A stretch of DNA of 64,000 bases from CAZVVT01 sp964630595 (GTDB lineage: Bacteria > Chlamydiota > Chlamydiia > Chlamydiales > VFKH01), in the NCBI GenBank assembly GCA_964630595.1, contig CAZVVT010000001.1, positions 434,001 to 498,000 of the forward strand, in the 5' to 3' direction. Position 1 is the stretch's first letter; every line of letters begins with the position of its first letter. The translations under genes and the position numbers were made by a program. This document shows positions 55,347 through 63,329 of the stretch, piece after piece. The notes under the pieces were generated by a model that worked only from the letters and a program-made list of their open reading frames with translations, did not search any database and was not told where the DNA came from.

Positions 55347-56443
55347 AGGGTCGATCTTAGTCGAAAGGCGGCGTCGATGCAATCATTGACCCCAACGCCG
55401 GTATAGGCCGCTCCCAGCAGGTGGACCTTAGCAGGCAGATTGAGACGGCGCACCTGCTCGAAATAGCCCAGCTCATACTGCGGGATGGCCTCGTGAGCGC
55501 GGAAGCGATCAACGACGTCGGGGCTCTGCGTCATGCCCAGGATGTCCCGCGCCGACTCGAACGCGACATCGCGGCCCCTCATCATAAAGGTGACGCTCTG
55601 GGGAGAGTTGAAGGTCGCTCCAAGAAGAGAGCTGCCCTCTTTCGAAGGAACAAGGAAGCCGAAACCCTCTACTTTGAGTCGCTCTCTCTTCCAGCAGAGC
55701 GTCACGAGATCCAAAGATTCCCGCTTGCCGATGAGCGGCGGTGTCCAGATGACGGCGTCATAGCCGCGGACTGTATCGTCGATCATCAGACGGCTGCCTT
55801 GGATAAGGCGCGCCTCCTTGCCATACTCGATCCACACGCGCGCCTTCAGCGCCTCCACCAAACTCTTCATGCCTCCGGGGAAACGGACGAGATGGTGCGG
55901 CGTGCGCTCTTTGATCATCCCTTTGATGAGCGAGCCATAGCGCTGCTCAAGCGCTTTGAGCTTTGGAAAACAGTCACCAAAAGAGAGCAGCTCCTTGTCG
56001 CCGCCAAAAATCCCCATCACCATCGGATCAACCAGCTCCTCCGTCGCCCTTTCGCCAAAATGACGACGCGAGAAAGCGCCGATGCTCTCCTCATAATCCA
56101 CCGGTTTGCAAAAGAGATCCTTGAGCAGCCCGGGATACTTCCAGAGGGCGATTTTATGCAGACGACCACCGCGGTAGATGTAGCGCCTTTGCGGCGGCAG
56201 AACTTCGAGCGCTAAGCCCAGTTTCTGCGCCAGCTCTGTAAGCGTGTCGCTCTGCCGCAAGATGCGCGGACCGCGCTCAATCAAGAACCCCTCTTTCTCG
56301 ACCGTGTCGATCCAGCCACCTGCACGGTTGCTTTTTTCAAAGACCGTGACGTTGGCGTGCTCTGACAGGAGAAAGGCTGCAGTGAGTCCCGCAATGCCTG
56401 CGCCGACAACGGCGACGTTATATGGCTCGCGAATAGTGTCCAT
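55322..56443 (-). CDS. hemG: Protoporphyrinogen oxidase
   Basis: The 373-residue flavoenzyme oxidises protoporphyrinogen IX to protoporphyrin IX. It starts MDTIREPYNVAVVGAGIAGLTAAFLL, the FAD-binding fold, then FEKSNRAGGWIDTVEKEGFLIERGPRIL. FPGGMKSLVEAL and YDAVIWTPPL follow, and the C-terminal FAD contact is HLLGAAYTGVGVNDCIDAA. This is the oxygen-dependent HemY-type enzyme, called hemG in chlamydial annotation. The size is a little short. The frame is open upstream of 56443, but that part overlaps hemN. Start overlap with hemN is 26 bp. Confidence 0.92.
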   Translation of the reverse strand: MDTIREPYNVAVVGAGIAGLTAAFLLSEHANVTVFEKSNRAGGWIDTVEKEGFLIERGPRILRQSDTLTELAQKLGLALEVLPPQRRYIYRGGRLHKIALWKYPGLLKDLFCKPVDYEESIGAFSRRHFGERATEELVDPMVMGIFGGDKELLSFGDCFPKLKALEQRYGSLIKGMIKERTPHHLVRFPGGMKSLVEALKARVWIEYGKEARLIQGSRLMIDDTVRGYDAVIWTPPLIGKRESLDLVTLCWKRERLKVEGFGFLVPSKEGSSLLGATFNSPQSVTFMMRGRDVAFESARDILGMTQSPDVVDRFRAHEAIPQYELGYFEQVRRLNLPAKVHLLGAAYTGVGVNDCIDAAFRLRSTLCASFSAY

Positions 56444-57683
56444 GGTCCAAGTACTGATCGTAGCGGCTAGCAATGTGACGAATGAGGAGCGCGCCCAACT
56501 CTGTGGCCTCCAAACGATCCGCGTGCAGCAAGCCCTTTTCCACCAGATCGCCCAGCTCGGCGTGCGGCATCTTCTGCCCCCACACCGCTTCGAATTCTGC
56601 AGAGTCGATGGCGAAATCGCACATCCACTTATGGATGATCCACTTGCGCATTTGGTCCTCGCGCGACAGGCGCAAGCCGCGCACAACAGGCAGCTGCCCG
56701 CTGCGCACGAGTGCGTAATAGTCGCCCAGCTCCTTCACGTTTTGCGTGTAACAGCCCGACACAAAGCCGATTGACGTTACGCCCAAACCGATCATATCTT
56801 CTGCCAAGCGCAGCGAATAGCCCTGGAAGTTGCGCTGCAGCGCTTTGTTGCCGAGCGCGATGGCAATCTCATCATGGGCTCGAGCAAAATGGTCCATGCC
56901 GATGGCGACATAGCCCGCCTCGATCAGCCGCTTGCGCGCGTTTGCGTAGATGGCGAACTTTTCGTGCGTGTCGGGCAGCTGCTCTTCGCGGATGGCCTTC
57001 TGATGGGCTTTCAGCCACGGCACCTTGGCGTATGAGAAGAGCGCGATGCGGTCGGGGCTGAGGGCGATGACATCCTCGATGGTCTGCGCAAAGGTGGTCG
57101 TCGTTTGCAGCGGCAAACCGTAGATGAGGTCCATGTTGATGCTGGAGAAACCGGCGCCCCGCGCCTCGTGAAAGGCGCGCGTTGTCATTTCGAGCGTCTG
57201 ATTGCGGCGCACAGCGCGCTGTACGTCATCGTTGGTGTCTTGCACGCCGAAGCTGATGCGGTTGAAGCCGAGGCTCTTCAAGAAAGCGGCGCTCATTGAG
57301 GTGCGTGGATCTACTTCGATGGACACCTCGCCGTCTACAGGACCGATGGCGCACATGATTTGCGCCAGCTGCCCCTCGGTAAGCTCCGTGGGCGTGCCGC
57401 CGCCAAAGTGGAGCTGGCGGATGTTGCGTCTGCCCACCATCGCGATTTCGGCGAGAAGCGCGTCGACATATTCCTGCTTGCGGTCCTCGCGGCGGTTAAG
57501 CACCACGCTGCAACCACAGTAGAGACACATCGAGCGGCAAAAAGGGATGTGCACATAGACGGAGACGGGCTTGTCGCCTACTTGTGCGAGGGCGGCGGGA
57601 TAATCGGTGAAATCCTTCCACGCAGGAGCAGTGGGATAACTTGTGTAGCGCGGGATCGGTAGATTAAAGAGCTCGAGATCCAT
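56418..57683 (-). CDS. hemN: Oxygen-independent coproporphyrinogen III dehydrogenase HemN
   Basis: This radical SAM enzyme converts coproporphyrinogen III to protoporphyrinogen IX. The 421-residue protein has PRYTSYPTAPAW near its start, typical of genuine HemN rather than HemW. The iron-sulfur and SAM motif is YVHIPFCRSMCLYCGC. HFGGGTPTELTEGQLAQIM, EVDPRTS, NRISFGVQDTNDDVQRAV, NMDLIYGLPLQT and GYVAIGMDHFA follow. Size is slightly shorter than E. coli. It overlaps hemE by 20 bp and hemG by 26 bp, forming hemE-hemN-hemG as in Chlamydia. Confidence 0.95.
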   Translation of the reverse strand: MDLELFNLPIPRYTSYPTAPAWKDFTDYPAALAQVGDKPVSVYVHIPFCRSMCLYCGCSVVLNRREDRKQEYVDALLAEIAMVGRRNIRQLHFGGGTPTELTEGQLAQIMCAIGPVDGEVSIEVDPRTSMSAAFLKSLGFNRISFGVQDTNDDVQRAVRRNQTLEMTTRAFHEARGAGFSSINMDLIYGLPLQTTTTFAQTIEDVIALSPDRIALFSYAKVPWLKAHQKAIREEQLPDTHEKFAIYANARKRLIEAGYVAIGMDHFARAHDEIAIALGNKALQRNFQGYSLRLAEDMIGLGVTSIGFVSGCYTQNVKELGDYYALVRSGQLPVVRGLRLSREDQMRKWIIHKWMCDFAIDSAEFEAVWGQKMPHAELGDLVEKGLLHADRLEATELGALLIRHIASRYDQYLDHGHYSRAI

Positions 57684-58560
57684 ATTCCTTTACAAAAGAA
57701 ACAAGCTCTTGCGCTGCGGAGAGAGGCGTTGCTGGCAGCACACCCGCGCCCAGATTAAAGACGAAGTCAGGACGTCCACGCATCTCATCCAAAATTGCTT
57801 TTGCCTTCTCTAGGTGAGTTCCATCCAAAAGCGACGTTGCATCGAGGTTGCCTTGCACAGCGCGCTGCACCTGCGAGAGCGGCACGGTTTGATCTACGCC
57901 GATGACATAGCCTTCGGGGATGTGGTGGATGCGCTCACCTAAATTGCGCGCGTAGAAGACAAGAGGGATGTCTACTTGTTCGCGCACTTTGCGCAGAAAC
58001 TGCAGCGTGCGCACGAAGATCTCATCGCTCGCTTTAGCAACAAAGCTGTCGAAGATCTGCAGCACCTGCACACCTGCCCTCACCTGCATCTGGATGTACT
58101 GTAGCGTCGCCTCTTCGATTGCTTCGAGATGGTCTATGGAACCATAGCTGGCAACGGTGTAGGGTCCGCCCACAAAGCCGATCAGCGGAACACTGAGTTG
58201 TGCTCGCAGCCGCTGAATCGCCCGCGTCTGAAAGTCCCACACGGCAGGAGTTTTCATACGAACGGGCGCCTCCTCTACGCGCGGCCCACCATCGCCGTAC
58301 GTGTAGGGCAGCGAGAGCATGTCGTAGACAACGAGAATGTCTGAGAAGAGAATCGCGGCATCCACGCCCAGCTCTTCGATGGGAATGAGGGTGATCTGCT
58401 CCACTAACTCTTCGTTGTGAAAAAGGTCGTGCAGGCTCATCTGCTGGCGAATTTTTTGGTAGGCCGGACTATAGCGCCCTGCTTGCCGCATCAACCAAAC
58501 AGGCACTCGCCCCTGGTTACGCCCCTGCAGAGCATCAATAACTAAGGTAATCGGCGGCAC
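57664..58560 (-). CDS. hemE: Uroporphyrinogen decarboxylase
   Basis: HemE turns uroporphyrinogen III into coproporphyrinogen III. The 298-residue protein has the diagnostic PVWLMRQAGRYSPAYQ, DAAILFSDILVVYDML and GFVGGPYTVASYGS. DSFVAKAS and FYARNLGERIHHIP come later. The conserved C-terminal region reads FVFNLGAGVLPATP; most enzymes have GHG where this has GAG, so the conserved His is missing. At 298 residues it is about 40 shorter than usual. The hemN gene follows with a 20-bp overlap and the large unknown gene precedes with a 26-bp overlap. Confidence 0.92.
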   Translation of the reverse strand: MPPITLVIDALQGRNQGRVPVWLMRQAGRYSPAYQKIRQQMSLHDLFHNEELVEQITLIPIEELGVDAAILFSDILVVYDMLSLPYTYGDGGPRVEEAPVRMKTPAVWDFQTRAIQRLRAQLSVPLIGFVGGPYTVASYGSIDHLEAIEEATLQYIQMQVRAGVQVLQIFDSFVAKASDEIFVRTLQFLRKVREQVDIPLVFYARNLGERIHHIPEGYVIGVDQTVPLSQVQRAVQGNLDATSLLDGTHLEKAKAILDEMRGRPDFVFNLGAGVLPATPLSAAQELVSFVKEYGSRAL

Positions 58561-60382
58561 TCTCGACTGTACTGTTATGTCTTTCCGTTTTGTAATAAAG
58601 ACTCCAAAAGATGTCGATGATCTGCTCTTCCTCTTTTCTTGTCAGCAGCGGCCTGCTCCATCTACCCCGGCGGTGTTGTATGTGCTGGGCAAGGACTTCC
58701 AGCATTTCATTGTGCGACATGAAAAACTTTTTTCCCGTGAGAATGGCTCTCGCTGCGCAGGCAACAGCGATCGGGGATGAATCAATCTCGATCGGCAATA
58801 GGGCGATAAAGCTCAAAATCTCCTTATCTTTTTCGGAAAGTACAGAGGTGAGCAGCTTTTCATAATCTCCCGTTAAATAATGGACGTACGCCGATGGAGG
58901 GACCGGATTATCGGCGCTATCTAAAAAAATCTCTATAGTGGAGGGAGGCGTCTTTGGACTTTGTCGCACAGGTCCCTTCATCTTCTCTCGAGGGCAGAGA
59001 GGCACAATGATTTTCCTCTCCCCTGTATGCACATTCCGCATTTGTCTGTAATTGGTGCCAATGCCTGCAAGAGGGGGATGCTCTCGCTGTGCCTCCCAAT
59101 CCGGATCATCTGACGGTGTTAATTCCAGCGGCTCTTCAACATAAGCAGCGTTATACATGGCTCCCATGCGTTCTCGCAAAAGAACCAACTCGCGATGAAT
59201 CTCGCGCGTCTTGTTTCGATAAGAGGCTATGACTTGCGGCGCAGCTTCCACTGCAGCTTCCGCTTTATCGAGTCTGCGGAGAAAAATCTCTGCGGACTTC
59301 TCTAACAAAGAGCGCAACTGCCTTGCCTTCATCGATCCCACTTTGAGATCTTCTTTCACCGCAACATAACTTTGAAACAGCATTCCCATCTTCACATCGA
59401 GCATGACGCGTTTGTACAGCGTTGTCCCTAATTTCAAGCGTAGCCAGGCTGCGGGCGTACTCCATGTACATGTTCCCGACCTTTGTGCAGTAACCATTTC
59501 GCTATCCCTGGGTCGATTGTCCACCGCACATCCACTGAAAAGTGAAAATAGCGATTCATAAAATGAATCAATGGACCCTCTATTGACGAGACACCTTTTT
59601 AGTTTCTCCAAAGAAACACCACTAAAATGCAGATAAGGACTCACTCCCTTGTGAGAAAAAAAACCCTCTATTCCAGCATGATGTTTTTCAGTACCAATTC
59701 CTACGTTGATCACCGTAATTGAATAAAGCCCTGTTATCTCTTTTTGGATTTCTACAAAAATTGCATGGCCTTTGATGAGTACAGGTATCGTTAAAAAGCC
59801 ACCATCAGGCAATGCCGCCACACCTTTTAGGGTCAGAGAGTTTGCCATTTGCATCGCATGTGCCACTCGCAGTGCATGGATGGCTTTCTCTATTTCGCTT
59901 CTCTCTTCTTCGCTATATCTTGCTACGGGAAGCGTTGTCAAACTATCGATCCAGGAGCGAACGGCAAATGAGAAACTCATTCCCTCTAAGTCTGTACCTT
60001 GAATGACTTTATCTCCCAGCACATGTGCTAGTAATCGCACCCTATCGTCAAAGAACTTTTCGGTATGGAAAAATTGCTCGACCGTTTGAGCAGGCGGCTC
60101 TGCAAAGGGAAAAGGAGCTGGCTCGACAAGACCACTTAGAGGAGGAGAAAGGGTTTTGCGCACAAGAGCACTGGCTTTACGGATACAAGCTCGGTAGTCT
60201 TCGCGATCGACCCAGACCCATTGACGCTTCCCGCCTGCTAGAACCAAGCGACGCGTCGCAACCCCAAAAAGGCCTAAAATAAGAGCCTTCAACCCCTTAT
60301 ATACGCGCACCTCGCCCAAGTTCGATGCACGCCAGGACACCTCAAGGTGGTGCTTATCTCTAAAATCGACATGAAGCGACAT
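58535..60382 (-). CDS. Large hypothetical protein, possible secreted effector
   Basis: I do not recognise this 615-residue protein. There is no signal peptide; a single hydrophobic stretch occurs near the start (YKGLKALILGLFGVATRR). The middle contains GHAIFVEIQKEITGLYSITVINVGIGTEKHHAG, then AQRSGTCTWSTPAAWLRLKLG. His, Asn and Cys in these positions could form a protease-like triad, but this is speculative. A helical stretch follows (LRSLLEKSAEIFLRRLDKAEAAVEAAPQ). The C-terminal half is charged and contains a basic proline patch (KGPVRQSPKTPPSTIEIF). Lack of a signal peptide and unique sequence would fit a type III effector. The start codon lies in a 12-bp hairpin stem. Confidence 0.6.
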   Translation of the reverse strand: MSLHVDFRDKHHLEVSWRASNLGEVRVYKGLKALILGLFGVATRRLVLAGGKRQWVWVDREDYRACIRKASALVRKTLSPPLSGLVEPAPFPFAEPPAQTVEQFFHTEKFFDDRVRLLAHVLGDKVIQGTDLEGMSFSFAVRSWIDSLTTLPVARYSEEERSEIEKAIHALRVAHAMQMANSLTLKGVAALPDGGFLTIPVLIKGHAIFVEIQKEITGLYSITVINVGIGTEKHHAGIEGFFSHKGVSPYLHFSGVSLEKLKRCLVNRGSIDSFYESLFSLFSGCAVDNRPRDSEMVTAQRSGTCTWSTPAAWLRLKLGTTLYKRVMLDVKMGMLFQSYVAVKEDLKVGSMKARQLRSLLEKSAEIFLRRLDKAEAAVEAAPQVIASYRNKTREIHRELVLLRERMGAMYNAAYVEEPLELTPSDDPDWEAQREHPPLAGIGTNYRQMRNVHTGERKIIVPLCPREKMKGPVRQSPKTPPSTIEIFLDSADNPVPPSAYVHYLTGDYEKLLTSVLSEKDKEILSFIALLPIEIDSSPIAVACAARAILTGKKFFMSHNEMLEVLAQHIQHRRGRWSRPLLTRKEEEQIIDIFWSLYYKTERHNSTVESAADYLSY

Positions 60383-60406
60383 GGTTTTTATCTACCATGT
60401 CGCTTC
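60373..60406 (-). promoter_or_regulatory. 12-bp hairpin covering the start codon of the downstream gene
   Basis: GAAGCGACATGG (60373-60384) pairs perfectly with CCATGTCGCTTC (60395-60406) over a 10-nt loop. On the minus-strand transcript the ATG at 60382 falls within the 3' arm, and the leader just upstream forms the 5' arm. Translation of the 615-residue protein could depend on melting this structure. It lies between the tkt stop and that gene. There is no T-run. Confidence 0.6.
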
Positions 60407-60410
60407 AATA

Positions 60411-62399
60411 TTAGCCCAGCAGACGCTCGAGGACGGCGTCTACGGTGAAGCCGAACTCTTTGGCGAGGGCGCTGGCGGGAGCGGAGGCACCGAAGCGGTC
60501 CTGGCAAATGGTAATGCCATCGATGCCAATGTACTTGTGCCAACCGAAGGAGACGCCCGCTTCAATAGCAACGCGTTTGCCAATGTCGCCGCCCATCACG
60601 CTCTGGCGATAGCTTTCGCTCTGCTGATCGAAGAGAGCAAAGCAGGGCATCGAGACGACACGCACCGATTTGCCGCGCTTTTCCAGCTCGAGCGCAGAGT
60701 CAACGGCAAGCGAGACCTCCGAGCCCGTCGCGAAGAGCGTAAAGTCGGGCTTGCGGCTCTCCTTATGCACAATGTAGCCGCCGCGCCCCACGCCCTCGCT
60801 GTAGGGCACGTTGGTGCCGGCGAGGTCGGGCAAGTTTTGGCGCGTCAGCGCCAGCGCCGTAGGACCGCTATACTTCAGCGCCGCAAACCACGCCATCTTC
60901 ACTTCGTTGTTGTCCGCCGGACGGATGAAGTGCAAGTTGGGGATCGCGCGCAGCGCAGCATAGTGCTCCACCGGCTGGTGTGTGGGCCCATCTTCGCCGA
61001 GGAAGATCGAATCATGAGTGAACTGGTAGATCACATGCAGCTTCATCAAGCAAGCTAAACGAATCGCATTGCGCATGTAGTCGGAGAAGGTCAAGAAGGT
61101 GCCGATGTAGGGCAAAAGCATCCCCGTCTCTGCCAAACCACACGCCATCGCCGCCATGCCAAACTCGCGGATGCCATACTTGATGTTGCGCTCTTTGAAA
61201 TCGCCGGGAGCGATCAGCCCCGAATCCTTCATCATCGTCTTGTCAGAGCCGGAAAGGTCAGCCGAACCGCCAATCAGCTGCGGCAACAAAGGTGCAACTG
61301 CGTTGATGACATCGTTGGCAGCCGAGCGCCCCGCTTGCGGCGACTTCATCTTGATGCCGCGCACAATCTCCTCGAGATTCTCAGGATACTTGTTGTGCGC
61401 CATCTGCTCGAACGTCTTCGCCAATTCCGGATTGCTCTGCTTGAGCGCCTCGAACTCTTTGTTCCACGCATCTTCGAGCTGCTGGTCCTGCGGCAAGCGC
61501 TTCTCGAAAAAGCGCGTCACCTCTTGCGGGACAAAAAAGTCCTCTAAAGGAATGTCGAGCGCCTTTTTGGACGCAATCACCTCATCCGGCCCCAGCGCTT
61601 CCCCATGCACCTTGTGCGTACCCGCCTTGTTCGGCGAGCCTTTGCCAATGATGGTGTGCATCTGGATGAAGACGGGCTTGTCCTGGCGCGCGCGGATCTT
61701 CGTGAAGACCTCGTCGATCGCATCAAAGTCATGCCCATCGATCTCGTAGGTCTGAAAGCCGTACGCCTCGTAGCGCTTGCGCGTGTCCTCCGAAGCGGAT
61801 TGCTCCAGCGGTCCATCGAGCGTGACATGGTTGCAGTCCCAGACAACAATCAGGTTGTTGAGCTGCAGGTGGCCTGCAAAGGCCGAAGCTTCCGAAGCGA
61901 CTCCTTCCTGCATGCATCCATCGCCGGCAAGGACTACAACCTTATTGTCAAAGAGCTTGTGCGTTTCGGTATTGAAGCGCGCCGCCAAGATCTTCATCCC
62001 CAGCGCCATGCCCACGGCGTGGCCCACGCCCTGCCCCAAAGGACCCGTCGTTGTTTCCACTCCGTCCGTATCCCCCTTTTCGGGATGCCCCGGTGTCTGT
62101 GAGTGGAGCTGCCGAAAATGCTTCAGCTCATCAAGAGATAATTTGAACCCGCTCAGGTGGAGGCAGGAGTAGAGCAGCATCGAACCGTGACCGGCCGACA
62201 AGACAAAGCGATCACGCCCCAGCCAGTGAGAATTTTTGGGATTGTGCCGCAAGAATTGGCCGTACAAATAGGCGCCGAACTCTGCGCATCCCATGGGCAG
62301 GCCCGGATGACCGGAATTGGCTTTCTGCACCCCATCCATCGACAGACCGCGGATCGTTTGGGCAATTTTTGTCAGGCTTTTCTTTAACTCGTTATCCAT
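60411..62399 (-). CDS. tkt: Transketolase
   Basis: Transketolase moves two-carbon units between sugar phosphates in the pentose phosphate pathway. The 662-residue protein has GHPGLPMGCAEFGAYLY, the catalytic-loop DRFVLSAGHGS, TGPLGQGVGHAVGMALG and the thiamine diphosphate motif VLAGDGCMQEGVASEASAFAGHLQLNNLIVVWD. The pyrimidine-binding part includes YGIREFGMAAMACGLA, FLTFSDYMRNAIRL and THDSIFLGEDGPTHQPVEH. The C-terminal domain follows in full. Together with gnd (24923) it serves sugar interconversion. The gene is read leftward and ends 29 bp before the next gene. Confidence 0.97.
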   Translation of the reverse strand: MDNELKKSLTKIAQTIRGLSMDGVQKANSGHPGLPMGCAEFGAYLYGQFLRHNPKNSHWLGRDRFVLSAGHGSMLLYSCLHLSGFKLSLDELKHFRQLHSQTPGHPEKGDTDGVETTTGPLGQGVGHAVGMALGMKILAARFNTETHKLFDNKVVVLAGDGCMQEGVASEASAFAGHLQLNNLIVVWDCNHVTLDGPLEQSASEDTRKRYEAYGFQTYEIDGHDFDAIDEVFTKIRARQDKPVFIQMHTIIGKGSPNKAGTHKVHGEALGPDEVIASKKALDIPLEDFFVPQEVTRFFEKRLPQDQQLEDAWNKEFEALKQSNPELAKTFEQMAHNKYPENLEEIVRGIKMKSPQAGRSAANDVINAVAPLLPQLIGGSADLSGSDKTMMKDSGLIAPGDFKERNIKYGIREFGMAAMACGLAETGMLLPYIGTFLTFSDYMRNAIRLACLMKLHVIYQFTHDSIFLGEDGPTHQPVEHYAALRAIPNLHFIRPADNNEVKMAWFAALKYSGPTALALTRQNLPDLAGTNVPYSEGVGRGGYIVHKESRKPDFTLFATGSEVSLAVDSALELEKRGKSVRVVSMPCFALFDQQSESYRQSVMGGDIGKRVAIEAGVSFGWHKYIGIDGITICQDRFGASAPASALAKEFGFTVDAVLERLLG

Positions 62400-62438
62400 A
62401 TTGACCCGATTGTACCGCTTGTTCCATTTTCGTATGTA

Positions 62439-63329
62439 ATGGTTGCGCCAGTCTTCTCTTCAGGAGCTCAAGTAGGAATCCAGCTCTTCTTCCGCGCCCA
62501 TCGCGTGGCGCGATTGACCTTTCTCACAGAGCGGGTGACGCGCTCGGGCGGGCAGTTTGGCGCTTTTATTGCCGGCCACCTGCTCGACTTAACCCTGGGC
62601 AACTATCGCGCCGTTCGCCTTACAGCACGCGTCATCGCCGCTTCGCGCGCACTCGTCGGTGCCTCAAAAGCATGCTGCGAGTACCACAAAGCCCTCACCG
62701 TCTTCCACAAAGCGCTGCGCCCCGAAAAAATCTGGCTTCCCAGCTCGCACATTCCCCCATCGCGGTTTGGACCGCAAACCGCTCGCTTCCTCAACCGCAT
62801 CATCGATACAACAAGAGAGGTGATGGCTGCTTTGTGGCAGGTGGTGGTGGCCCTGGCCCGTTTGAGCTCTCATCTGGTAGCTCTCGTGAATGTCTTCCGC
62901 AATGATGAGGAGGTGATCCATGAACAGGTGCAGGAGATCTTCACCAACTGCGCCGACCTCTACCAAGAGATTGCCGATTACAAGAAATGGGCAGCAGAGA
63001 GTCTCTACCTCATCGGCATTGCAGACCGAACGGCTATTTTTATGCGAATTATGCAGCTGATCACGCGCAAAGCCGATCACGACAAGATTGTGGGAAGGCT
63101 GCACCCGGTGGCCCGAGCCACCCCCATTCCGCGCACAGCTGGCTCGACGCGTCAGATGGAGGAGGCGACGAGAAAACTGCAAGCCTGGTATGCTAGACGG
63201 GCAACTTTAACCGGGCCCCTTTATGGACAACCACCCCTTCTCGCAGGAAATCCGTCGCAATTTTCTCGATTTCTTTCGAGCCCAGGGACACGCGGTCCTG
63301 CCCTCCTCGCCGACCATCCCGCACGATGA
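62439..63329 (+). CDS. Hypothetical helical protein overlapping alaS
   Basis: The 296-residue protein starts MVAPVFSSGAQVGIQLFF. Most of it is helical with many Ala, Leu and Arg (for example RLTARVIAASRALVGASKACCEYHKALTVFHKALRPEK and REVMAALWQVVVALARLSSHLVALVNVF). No family, signal peptide or clear membrane helix is recognised. The last 35 residues (after RATLTGPLYGQPP) are encoded in a second frame within alaS, a 106-bp overlap. This is long for a bacterial gene pair. A lost stop codon or frameshift may have extended the true end, which might lie near 63220. It is divergent from tkt. Confidence 0.5.
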   Translation: MVAPVFSSGAQVGIQLFFRAHRVARLTFLTERVTRSGGQFGAFIAGHLLDLTLGNYRAVRLTARVIAASRALVGASKACCEYHKALTVFHKALRPEKIWLPSSHIPPSRFGPQTARFLNRIIDTTREVMAALWQVVVALARLSSHLVALVNVFRNDEEVIHEQVQEIFTNCADLYQEIADYKKWAAESLYLIGIADRTAIFMRIMQLITRKADHDKIVGRLHPVARATPIPRTAGSTRQMEEATRKLQAWYARRATLTGPLYGQPPLLAGNPSQFSRFLSSPGTRGPALLADHPAR

